NCBI GenBank assembly: GCA_037039685.1
Contig: JAWNGF010000003.1
Span: 1,116,001 to 1,180,000, forward strand
Source of the DNA: Ceratobasidium sp. AG-K
Lineage: Eukaryota > Basidiomycota > Agaricomycetes > Cantharellales > Ceratobasidiaceae
Reading direction: 5' to 3'
Length of the DNA stretch: 64,000 nucleotides
Positions 1 to 9,535 of the stretch are shown here, in pieces. Within the stretch, counting starts at the first letter, position 1; the number at the start of each line of letters is the position of its first letter. The notes beneath the pieces were generated by a model, which searched no databases, was not told the DNA's origin, and was given only the letters and a program-made list of their open reading frames with translations. The position numbers and the translations under genes are program-made.

Positions 1-151
1 GCGGGTAGAGTGGTGAGTTTCAAGTTCAGGCTGCTTCGTCCCGAGCGAAGCGGTATAGTAATAATAGTTATATCTATGCGATGGATGTAGATGCGGTTGG
101 CGGAGGTGTCTCGGGTACTGCGCATATCGTTAGGATGCTTCAAGTGAATTG

Positions 152-767
152 CTAAGTTTGGCTCACATGGAGGAAGTACGGTCGGTTGACATCGCTGAAC
201 ATTCGGTTAAGCAGAACTCCAACGCCTTCAAAGACACCCAGTAGGATTCCACAAGCAACTGCTGATCCAAAAGCAGCGCGAGGGCCACCTAATAAATATG
301 AGTGCATCAGTAGTCGCACGTTGGCTATGGCACAGATACGCACTGCGAACGGCCAAACAACCACCAGTAAGGAACCCAGAAATGATTGCGTTCCAAGCGT
401 CCTCTTTTTGTCGGTATCCCTTGACTGCACAGTCAAATGTCGAGAACATTCCACCCCACACACCAAAGTTTCCACCCGTAACAGGTGCTCGGGCTTTGAT
501 AGTCGAGATTGCTCCGACAAACCTATCTCCCTGTAGGTTCTTGGCGTTAGCATAGGCCGTGTTTAAACATTGAAAGAATTTTACCCTCGGAGAGTTTCTT
601 GCACCCTTGATACCGTGCCAAATACCACCACCGATCGCACCCATGGCAAACGCACCCCCGAAATCATTAAGAATGACATATGGGCTACACAAACAAAAGT
701 TAGATCAACGACTATACGCAAAGTTATTTACTTGCCATGGGTCTCGGGTATGATCGGCGTGCGACAT
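152..767 (-). CDS. TIM17: Mitochondrial inner-membrane translocase subunit Tim17
   Basis: Tim17 is a multipass channel subunit of the TIM23 complex, which imports presequence proteins across the mitochondrial inner membrane. Four exons read on the minus strand: 767-736, 684-585, 530-344 and 288 to about 152. Joined, they give the family's hallmark blocks: N-terminal [19 protein letters not shown], the glycine-rich [29 protein letters not shown] and [19 protein letters not shown]. Intron 1 starts with GC rather than GT; only that site restores the conserved DPCPY. The other two mapped introns are 54-55 bp and GT-AG. The C-terminus is uncertain. Reading straight through stops at 152, but a GTGAGC donor near 171 could splice to a downstream exon. 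The gene is divergent to the I9 inhibitor gene with a ~220 bp shared upstream region. The family call is secure; the last exon is not. Confidence 0.93.
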
Positions 768-989
768 GGCAAAAGGGACAAGTGGAGATGACGGTGGGGA
801 AGGAGAGATTCGGGCAGTCGCTTGGCGAGATTTTTTGTTGCGTAAGCGCCGATCACGTGTTTTGAAGATGGGGCGTTTCTGGGATCCGGAGCAGATCAGT
901 TGTCCGATGACGCATGTATAAAGGGCAAGGTGCAGCTCTATCCGGATCCCAACCACCACATCGCAGCAAACTTACGTATTATACTAAAC
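768..989. promoter_or_regulatory. Bidirectional intergenic promoter region with CACGTG
   Basis: This 222 bp gap separates the divergent starts of TIM17 (767, minus) and the I9 inhibitor gene (990, plus), so it must hold both promoters. A perfect CACGTG palindrome (E-box/bHLH-type site) lies at 854-859, flanked as GATCACGTGT. No clear TATA box is seen. Binding by any factor is inferred from the motif only. Confidence 0.45.
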
Positions 990-1366
990 ATGCCGAGTAA
1001 GATCGTTACCTATGAGATGTTTACTTTGTGCTAAGCCCGACGGCAGAGTTCATGGTTGGTTTCAAGGAGGGCACGTCCCCATCCGACATCCAAGCCGAGC
1101 TTGACTCCCTTAAAAAGGGCGGTGAGTGGGTGTTTTAGTCGATCCGAATTGGTTTAACCTAGCCGATGGTAGGAGCGAATGTCCCTGCACATGATGGTTC
1201 AGACTTGGTTACTGTCGAGATGCCAGACAGCCAATACCAAACCCTCCTGGCTACCAAGAGCGCGACTTCAAAGATAGATTTTATTGGTGCGTTTTGTGTC
1301 GTGTGGGGTCTAAGTATGCATGCTGACCGCCACTCAGAGCCCGATAGCACCGTGACTACCCAGTGA
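990..1366 (+). CDS. Peptidase inhibitor I9 protein (proteinase B inhibitor 2-like)
   Basis: This is a small cytosolic/vacuolar inhibitor of subtilisin-type proteases resembling the yeast proteinase B inhibitor (Pbi2), itself a free-standing I9 propeptide domain. Four exons (990-996, 1047-1121, 1173-1286, 1338-1366) encode about 74 residues, matching the ~75 residue family length. Visible family features are PKFMVGFKEGTSPSDI near the start, an ELDSLKKGG helix end, VEMPDSQYQTL, and the terminal IDFIEPDSTVTTQ, which mirrors the C-terminal tail that enters the protease active site. The start is the first ATG in frame; the 7-nt first exon is supported by a GTAAGA donor and the PKF restart. The family assignment is strong; the target protease is inferred. 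Confidence 0.85.
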
Positions 1367-1702
1367 TTACTACTAGGCTTATGGATTGAAGAACAGGGGT
1401 TACATACTACCAGCCACATATCATTACAAATAAATACCACATTCCTGTTGCCTGGTTAACTCCATAATAAGTCTCAGTCGCGTTGCATGGTTTACGTAGG
1501 TTTCAAGCACATCTTTAAGCCGTGATTGGCACGCATGCTATTAGCGTTATTGCCGATCACAGTACATATAATGATTTCTATTCAAAAACCCTCAAGCACC
1601 AGACGTATTAATTGACGGTATTGGCGTCGGTTTGCTGCTGGAGGCAAAAGTAAAGGAAGCTGGTGTTTGCTGTATTGTACATGTGGCAGTGTTGCAGTAA
1701 CA

Positions 1703-1728
1703 CTGTAACAGTTACAGTAAACCACGTG
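1703..1728 (+). promoter_or_regulatory. Core upstream region of VMA16 with palindrome and CACGTG
   Basis: Just upstream of the VMA16 ATG (1756) is a 7-bp-arm inverted repeat, CTGTAAC-A-GTTACAG at 1703-1717, followed by CACGTG at 1723-1728, only 27 bp before the start codon. The rest of the 1367-1755 gap shows no gene. A regulatory role is inferred from position. Confidence 0.4.
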
Positions 1729-1755
1729 ATCTGACCTCTCTCTCCTCCGACCGTC

Positions 1756-2789
1756 ATGGGCTACTCATATTCCTATTCCTTTGGTCTTTCGACGTTCCTA
1801 GTCCTTGTGATTGCACTTTACCTTCTCCTCACTGGTTAGAAACAAAAAAACATGGAATTGTAGTTTATTGATTCCAACGGAACTATTTTGCAGGTTCTGG
1901 TGAAGCCTTCAATGTTGGTCGGTTCCTTGAAGAGACAAGTCCCTATGCGTGGGCAATGGTTGGCATCGGTCTCTGCATCGGGCTAAGCGTAATGGGAGCT
2001 GGATGGTATGTTGCCTACTTGGCCGGTGGTTAGCACACGGTTAACTTCTGAGGGAATGACGTGCAGGGGTATTTTTGTTACTGGCGCGTCCATCCTTGGT
2101 GGTGGTGTCAGGGCACCTCGTATTCGTACCAAGAACTGATTAGGTACGTATTCATGCTTGAATGGGTCCGCAAATCATAGCCGATCCTGATGCCACCGCA
2201 GTATTATCTTTTGCGAGGTCGTGGCCATTTATGGTGTTGTGAGTACTCTCACTTCTGGCGGCTTGGCCTTTGCTGATTATACTCCTAGATCATGGCTATT
2301 GTTTACTCGCAGAAAGTCAACCAGAACATCCCCGAAGATCAGCTATACACTCGTAGCAACTATTATACAGGTGTGTCCGCTCGCACGCGCCAACTGGCTC
2401 ACAATTCACAATCACGCCCCTAGGATATGCCTTGTTTTGGGGGGTCTCACCGTTGGCATGTGCAACCTCTTGTGCGGTGTCTCAGTCGGGGTCACAGGCT
2501 CGAACGCTGCGCTTGCGGACGCAGCTGATCCGACCTTGTTTGTCAAGGTATTGATCGTGGAGATTTTTGGCTCTATTATGGGGCTATTCGGGTTAATTGG
2601 TGGGTGGCAATAGCTCAGGAGGTTGCTTTTGCTAATGTATGGCCTACTGTGCTGTGTCCCTTCAGTCGGCTTGTTGATGGTACGTCATGTCATTTCATAC
2701 TCCATTACAGCCGATTTATCACTACGGTCGATTTTTAGGTGCAAAACGCTGATGAATTCAAGGCAACTGGGTCGACTCTCCTACTCTGA
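1756..2789 (+). CDS. VMA16: V-type H+-ATPase proteolipid subunit c'' (one-base frame break)
   Basis: This is subunit c'' of the V0 proton-translocating rotor in vacuolar/endosomal membranes. Eight exons can be placed: 1756-1834, 1894-2005, 2067-2143, 2202-2238, 2289-2370, 2424-2599, 2666-2679 and 2739-2789. They encode conserved blocks: [68 protein letters not shown], the paired glycine-rich helices [21 protein letters not shown] and [19 protein letters not shown], then GLFGLIVGLLM. Exon 3 runs AAG AAC TGA TTA G just before the donor. The family requires Asn-Leu-Ile-Ser there, so one C appears missing after position 2136. All other exons are intact and spliceable, which suggests an assembly error more than a dead gene. 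The presence of an essential single-copy gene with one lesion supports that reading. Confidence 0.9.
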
Positions 2790-3966
2790 AGCTCATGCCG
2801 CGAACTCCGCTTAACACCTTAATTAATAGTTTCTGCGCTCCAACCATCGCAGCCGTGGATACACATGTACATTGTCCTACCAGTAGTAGGTATAAATAAC
2901 ATTGCGACGTTGTACACTTTCCTGCTATTTCCACGCGCCCGTTCCCCGCCGAGTCTATGTTGGCTCAAAGCCTGCTATGCTTGTTGTGCTGAACACAACG
3001 GGACTGGCTCAAAGGATGAGGACTTTTCTCATATCGACTATTACTCGTAAGTACCATAAGCGCGAACCTGACAACTAGTCTATAGGCACGTCGCACACAC
3101 GGCGAACTTACAAACGATAAAGGCGATCGTAAGCAGGTATTCTGCGTGCCAATGCGCCGCCAAGGCTACCAACCGACATTACGGTAATTGAGATGATAGC
3201 CCAGCTAAAGTGGTATTCCAAAGTCTTTCACGCTGTCCGGTATCGATACGATTAGGCAATATTGTCGGGCCTATGCAAGTTATGAGACCTCCTGGAGGGC
3301 AATTGAGGCAAACCAGAGCCAACCCACCCTATCAGTGACGTTGAGCAAACGATAGATCGATAGAACTTTCTTGGATTTGCTACCTATAAGCGGAACTTGC
3401 GATGTCCCATAACCCGACCCACCGGCGTTGATAATATGGCGTTGTGGAGCTGGGCGAGGTGTCTAACCCACTGGTAGTATTGGATAGCTCAAATTTTGAA
3501 TCCCTGCCAAAGGGAAAGTCGGTCTCGCTGTCGCTTGATTTGAACGTGACACTAGAACAGATACCGGACGTGCGGTTGTCTTGCTACCCTTAAACGAATT
3601 TACGAGCCTCCTATTGGACGGGCATGGTGTCCATGGTGCACAAGCAATGAGTGGCCCGGAATAGTAACCTACCTCGAGCCGTGCAGCATCCCCGGAGCCG
3701 ACCTCTTGAACACCATTTATGTCCGCTAACCGAGGAAGCGATTACAGGCCTGAGTAGCAAACTAATTGTGCGAGTAGGGGAGGCTCATTCTTCCCTCGTC
3801 CCAACAAATGACGGATGTCAGACCAGAGTTCTAAACTAACTGCCGATAACTTGTTCAAGGGCCTCAATTGTGGCTGCAATGACGGGTGGTGTGCGTAAAC
3901 CTAAAAATATAATTCCAACAGCGAATATAACTTGATCACACACAAGCCAACTTCCTGGCGGTCTCG
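2790..3966. other. Gene-poor stretch, nothing recognised
   Basis: About 1.2 kb between the VMA16 stop and the 3' end of the minus-strand MFS gene. Only short random-looking open frames exist (the longest about 60 codons), none with a recognisable motif or consistent splice sites. I see no tandem or inverted repeat in it. Confidence 0.5.
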
Positions 3967-5941
3967 CTACCCCTCTGCTATAGTGTTATCTTGCCTTTCA
4001 GCTTGTTTCTGCATATCCATTTCTCTTCTCGTTTGTTGACCTTTCAACCCGAACACCGTTACAGCAGAAATCGCAACCACACATGCTAGGAATATAAGCG
4101 ACCTCCTCATGTTAGACGGTGGATTTGCGCTGGGCGAGTCGTCTCTAAGCGCATCCATGACTGACGAAACCTTGTTTAAGCAGGTCAAATTGAAAATTGA
4201 AAGCAATAATACCTACCTAAAACAAATATTACCGGAGCGAGGTTGCCTGCAAACCACAAGATAGCTGATGATGTTTCAGGGCTTCGTGTTACTTCGCAGC
4301 CAATCTCCAGTGCGATTGGTAGGAGCGTGAAAGATGCAACACCGATTACGACCAGTACCACGTAGAGACCCGCGTAGTTGTTTGGACGAACTAAAATTAC
4401 ATGTTAGTAAGCTGCTAGTAGCGAGGAGTGCACATAATCCCGTACCGTCCCAGATCAATGCGATATAGCAGGCTGCCAGTATTGGAATCAAAACTTTGGT
4501 CGCAACAGCAAGATGATGAGTGAGGTATCGATCGAATATAGGGGATATGAGCGCCGCGCCGACAATGCCTGTCAAGATGAGGACACCCCCCATTATTCCC
4601 GCTTCTGACGAGGAATAGCCGTGCGGTGCCTGGGGAAACGCGTCACTATCAAAGCAATAACGCCTGGCTATACGCGACTTACAAAGATCTGATTGGTGAG
4701 GTTCGAAAATCCACCAAAGGCCCCAACAAGGACTCCGAAGAGCAGAGTTACGATGGCCATATCAATGCGCTCGTGACTCGACATGACTGCCTCCCCTGGT
4801 CTTGACATGCCGGCCCATGCGCGGAATACTTGCTTAGCTGGCGGGGAGGGGTGTGAACCAGCATAGGCTAAGGAATAATAGAGAAATTGAGTGGGAGAAC
4901 GTCGTTATTAAGACGTCGAAGGTTCCCTATGTTGAAACCACTTACTCGGCGGAGTAGGTGGCCTCGGATATATAAGCACAACAGTAGGAGCAGCAACAGT
5001 TGTGATGATGGCAAGGCCCAGAATCTTGGACGGAGGTCAACGAGGGGTTCCCTATTCATTCCATGCTGCTGCTTACAGAGCCGCGCACAGTCGAGAACAC
5101 TGGTGCGATAAGTTGGGACAACGCTGCTCCAATCGGGTTGGCAATCGCAATAACCATAGTTGCTGTAGTCCTTCCGCGAAGGTCGAACCAGGTCTCGCTG
5201 TATTTGGGACCAAGAACTTGAAACCACGGCTGTCCACAGCCTGTAAAAACCTAGTAACTCTCCGGTAAGCGTGTGGTTAAAGATCAAATAAGCGGCAGGA
5301 GTAGGTTAAATACCTACCTGAGAAACCAGTAGCAGTGCATATTTACCCCCAGGTGATAGAGCTTGAGCAGTACCAGCATACCGGATCCACACTGCAACGA
5401 ACAGGCTGATTGACCCAAGGACACACTACTCGGGATAGTGCCTTCTCGGTGAGTGCGATACAACCAGGCCTAGCCACCAGTAGCTCACCGAAATACGAAT
5501 TCCCCATCGCGCAAAGAATATAGGAACAAGTAGCGAGACTGGTAGGAACACGAGGTTGGCAGTGTTTCCTAACCAATTGACCTGGGTGAGAGACAAGCCA
5601 AATTCTTCCGAGGCTGTCAGAGGAAATCAGTGAAATTCGCACTACGGTGGCATACTTGAAGTAGAACTTACTTGCTATAGAGACTGCAGAGAACCAAAGT
5701 CCATTTAATCCCGTAATGACATTCAACAGAAACTACCTGATGTCGGTATATCCCCACAGTATCTGTCGCACTTATAACTCACCAAGCCAGCCAGTCCAAC
5801 CCAACGTCGCTTGTAGAGGCGGTAATTTTCCAAACTAGAATGAGTCAACGATGGAACATTTGCACTGGTCTCGTCCTCCCGCGTTACGACTTGAGCAAGA
5901 CCTTCGTTCAATTTCTTGTCCTTGATATCGTCTAGCTCCAT
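3967..5941 (-). CDS. MFS transporter, SLC49/FLVCR-like (intact copy)
   Basis: Multipass plasma- or endomembrane transporter of the major facilitator superfamily. Joined exons give a continuous frame from ATG 5941 (MELDDIKDKK) to the stop at 3969-3967. Landmarks: YKRRWVGLAGL entering helix 1, NVITGLNGLWFS, SLTQVNWLGN in the helix 2 region, GCGQPWFQVLGPKYSETWF with a GRTTATMVIAIANPIG block typical of SLC49, MSSHERIDMAIVTLLFG opening the second half, IMGGVLILTGIVGAA, and a charged tail with GQQTRREMDMQKQ. All exon phases agree, with introns near 45-85 bp; one junction uses a GTAG acceptor. SLC49 members carry heme or choline in animals; the substrate here is unknown. It is divergent to a related, frame-broken copy at 7219-9162. 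Confidence 0.82.
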
Positions 5942-7218
5942 ACGTATACACTGCGTCGAGTAGAGGTCTAGCCCGAGATGACCTTGAAGATTGTTCATAT
6001 ACCCACGGGCATGAGGAAGGCCATGCAAATCGTACGCAGGAAACCGATAAGACCACTATATGCTAAGGCACAGGAAGCTCGGAACCGGCTGGAAACGTTG
6101 TGAAGTATGTCGTCTGCCCTTCTGACCTTGCGTTGAACACGTTTGGGGGTGGTACAATCATTGGGGTGGGCGCTTGGCCGAACAACACTGGCTTTAAAGA
6201 TGAACATTATGCCACAAGTACAGGGTTATAGACTATCGCCCATCAAGCGGTTCCCGATAAACATCCATAGATGGTAGTTGCCCGAGGCAGGAATGATGCA
6301 AAAGACCCCGTGGGTTTGGGCGCCTGTTGTTGTAAGCCTGGGCGCTCGTTCGACGAACACTGAAGGTGACGCAAATAAATTCATGAGCAAATTGCTACAG
6401 TATAGAAGCGCTCAAAGAGGATGCAATGGTTGGAGCACGAGAGAAACGAGCAGATGCGTGTGGTGGGAATGCAACGCGGGCGCGACCATTCCGCTGCTCG
6501 CTTTCGGGTTCGCTCGCACCAGCAGTTCCAAGGTTCTCGATTTTGCAGTGTCGCTGATAGTCTATGCAACAGCAATTCGCTATGATCACGACGCAGGTTA
6601 GGTCATTTCACCCAACGTGGTTTGATGGTCTGCTCATTGGTACGTCTTTCCTGCTTGAACATAGAGCTCACATGTAAACCTAGATACAGAAGTTAGTAAA
6701 CGTGCGGGGACACACCTTGATCATTGAAATGAGCGAACAGATTGAACTAAATTATTGACATCGAAAACAAGCTTTGTCTGTATTTGGATGCCCTGGTTGG
6801 TGCTGGAAGAATAACTGATGGTAACTAATACCGGATCTGGTTGCAACCACAGTTCAAAACACAGCGGAGCCGCCATCCACTCTTCAAGCCACGAGTATGC
6901 CGATCTCTTGTGGTAGCCATCTTTACAGTTAGATACAGTTATCTCGGTTCGGCCAATTTCTATTACCGTTTGCCATCGAACATCCTTTAGCGCGTGGTTA
7001 GAAGCGCGGACTCAGCCTTGTTCACATGGCCTGCCATGATATATATGTGTCTAGTGGATTCCACCCTTTGCTTCTTGTGCCTCCCCGCATCGGAACATCT
7101 CAGCAACAGTCCACTACCTCGGTTACGTCCTTTTGGACTGCTTGCTGGCGTAAAAGGGCCTGTTCTGCTCTACCGCCAGCCCTCGGATTTCGGTCTCTTA
7201 CCGGCCCAACTCGCAACG
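5942..7218. other. Intergenic region between divergent MFS paralogues
   Basis: This 1.28 kb spacer separates the start codons of two head-to-head paralogous transporters. It should contain two promoters but I recognise no TATA-like or repeated element. Small open frames (for example at 6278-6601, plus strand, 107 codons) show no domain and no splice partner, so I do not call them genes. Confidence 0.45.
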
Positions 7219-9162
7219 ATGGAGCTCAATGACATCAAGGACAAGAAGTCGGAAGTAGTCACACGAGAGGACATCGCTCGCGGGGACGCATCGTCCTCCG
7301 TATCGTCCCCTTCAGCGGAGAGCGTACCGATTATACAAACGACGGTGGGCAGGGTTGGTCGGTCTAGTAAGTTCATTGGTTACAGATAATCCTTGATCTG
7401 TATTCACATCAACACTTCATTGTCCCTTTCTCAGTGCCTCCTGAATATCATCTCCGGACTAAACTGGCTGTGGTTTTCTTCAATAGCAATAGCTAGTATG
7501 TCCTACGAACCAAGCACGCTTCTAGGGAGTCTCAATGATTATTCTTACAGCATCCGAAGAGTTTGACGTATCACATTACAACGAGTTAATTGGTTGGGAA
7601 ATAGCGTCAACTTGGTTTATTTACCGATATCTATACTGGTCCCACTAGGATTCTCGCGCTGGGGCTACGTATCTCGGTGAGACATACCTGCGCGGTTTCA
7701 ACCGCCACAGGCTAATGTAACGTCAAATATTACCTAGTGTGGCATTGGATCGCTCAGCTTGTTGTTATCTGCGTGGATTCGATATGCCGGTACTGCCCCC
7801 GCTTTATCACCTGGAGGGAGGTATACATTGCTTCTTATCGCCCAGGTAAATACCAGACTTTCCGCATTATAAGCCTATAAGGACCACACTTACTCGGCAT
7901 TGCCTAGGTTCTCACTGGATGCGGACAACCATGGTTCCAGATTCTTGGCCCCAAGTACAGCGAGACCTGGTTCGACCTCCGAGGCCGAACTACCGCAACT
8001 ATGATTATTGCGATTGCAAACCCGATTGGAGCGGCACTATCGCAACTTATTGCGCCAGTGTTCTCGACCGTGCGCGACTCGGTAAATACGCTCCGATTAA
8101 TTGAGATGAAATGCTGAGGTTTATTCATCGCTTGTAGGTATTGGTCCTCGCTATCATTACTACGGTTGCAGTCCCTACCGTCATGCTCATTTATCCGATG
8201 CCACCTACACCACCAAGTATGTACTCCCTGCTTGCGAGCTTTTTGGTGGTTGCTCACGGGTCGCCTTGGCGAGTTTTGTAGCATACGCTGGCTCACATCC
8301 GTCTCCACCAGCTGCCGAGATTCTTCGTGCTTGGATAGGAAAGGCGCGCCCAGGGGAAGCATCATGTCCCCGCAGGAACGTTTGGATATGGCGATTGTCA
8401 CGATTCTTTTTGGGATTCTTGTCGCCGCATTCGATGCGTTTTCAATTCTCATCAACCAAATATTCGTATGTCTCATCAGTCGTCTTGTCTTTCTCAATAC
8501 TAACGTAAATGCACCATAGGCACCTTACGGCTATTCATCAGATGCAGCTGGAATAATGGGTGGCGTGCTCATTCTCGCAGGCATTATCGGCGCAGCGATT
8601 ACATCTCCGATATTTGATCGATACCTCACCCACCACCTAGCGCTCGCAGCCAAAATATTGATTCCCTTGTTGGCGGGAAGTTATATTGCGTTAATCTGGG
8701 ATGGTATCCATAAATTTCTAACTCCTGTATGGCCAAATACTGATAAAGTGCCTATTCAGTTCGCGCGAACAACTACGCAGGTCTCTACGTAGTGATGGTT
8801 GTAATTGGCATTGCGTCGTTTACGCTCCTACCCATTGCGCTGGAGATTGGATGCGAAGTGACGCGAAGCGCTGAGACATCCTCGGCAGTCTTATGGTTTG
8901 CGGGGAATCTTTTATCCGTTGTTTTCGTCTTGTGTGAGTATCCATATGTTTCACTATTATTTAATTACAACAATGTTGACTTGCGTTCCTAGCTATGGAT
9001 GCGCTTAGAGACGACTCGCCAAGCGCTAATCCCCCTGCAAACATGCGCAAATCGCTCATCTTCCAAGCTTGTTTCGTTGCCATATGTGCTGTAACGGTAC
9101 TGGCACTGAAAGGGCAGCAGACCAGACGAGAGATGGACGTGAGGAGACAAGCCAGAGCGTAG
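7219..9162 (+). pseudogene. MFS transporter, SLC49/FLVCR-like, frame-broken paralogue
   Basis: Exon by exon this copy matches the intact minus-strand gene at 3967-5941: MELNDIKDKK start, YRLYKRRWAGLVGL, LLNIISGLNWLWFSSIAIA, NWLGNSVNLVYLPIS, TGCGQPWFQILGPKYSETWF, RPGEA..MSPQERLDMAIV, IMGGVLILAGIIGAA and the GQQTRREMDV tail ending at 9162. The intron positions are shared. The reading frame is lost at least four times: about 7321-7326 (extra G before the YRLY codon), about 7590-7605 (exon 3 before NWLGN), about 7667-7670 (one base missing before the donor) and about 8362-8365 (GCATCATG against GCAGTCATG in the other copy). These lesions are spread across the gene. Amino-acid divergence between the copies is substantial, so this is an old duplicate. 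It is most likely a pseudogene, though assembly indels could contribute. Confidence 0.75.
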
Positions 9163-9535
9163 AAGCGCAATTCTGGATGGCGGGCGTGAGGTCGAAGCGA
9201 TTCTTTGTGTATGCACAGGTGTATTTAGTGCAGGATCTCAGTGATACCACATTTATTGACTACAGTAGCAAATATCTGACGGGGAATAATGCTTACGAGC
9301 GGGCCTAGACTCTTTAGTTTAAAACTCGTCTGTGATCACTGATCAGTGCTACCCCCTCTCGCCATCTGTTTGTATGCGGTCTAGGGACATACGCTGGGGG
9401 ATGACTGTGTTGATAATTGGCAAATGAGTCATTAAATATAATCTGCAATTGAGGTTGCGTTTAAACTGATCTACCACCACCGGATCGCAGGCAACCATCT
9501 GCGCAAACTTTTCTTGCCAACCACTCAACCGTTTT
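9163..9535. other. Intergenic, nothing recognised
   Basis: About 370 bp between the frame-broken MFS copy and the F-box gene on the same strand. It should hold the F-box gene promoter; no clear motif is seen. Confidence 0.4.

Noticed and set aside
6278..6601. 107-codon plus-strand frame between the divergent MFS genes
   Set aside because: Two overlapping minus-strand frames are equally open; no motif, no consistent introns.
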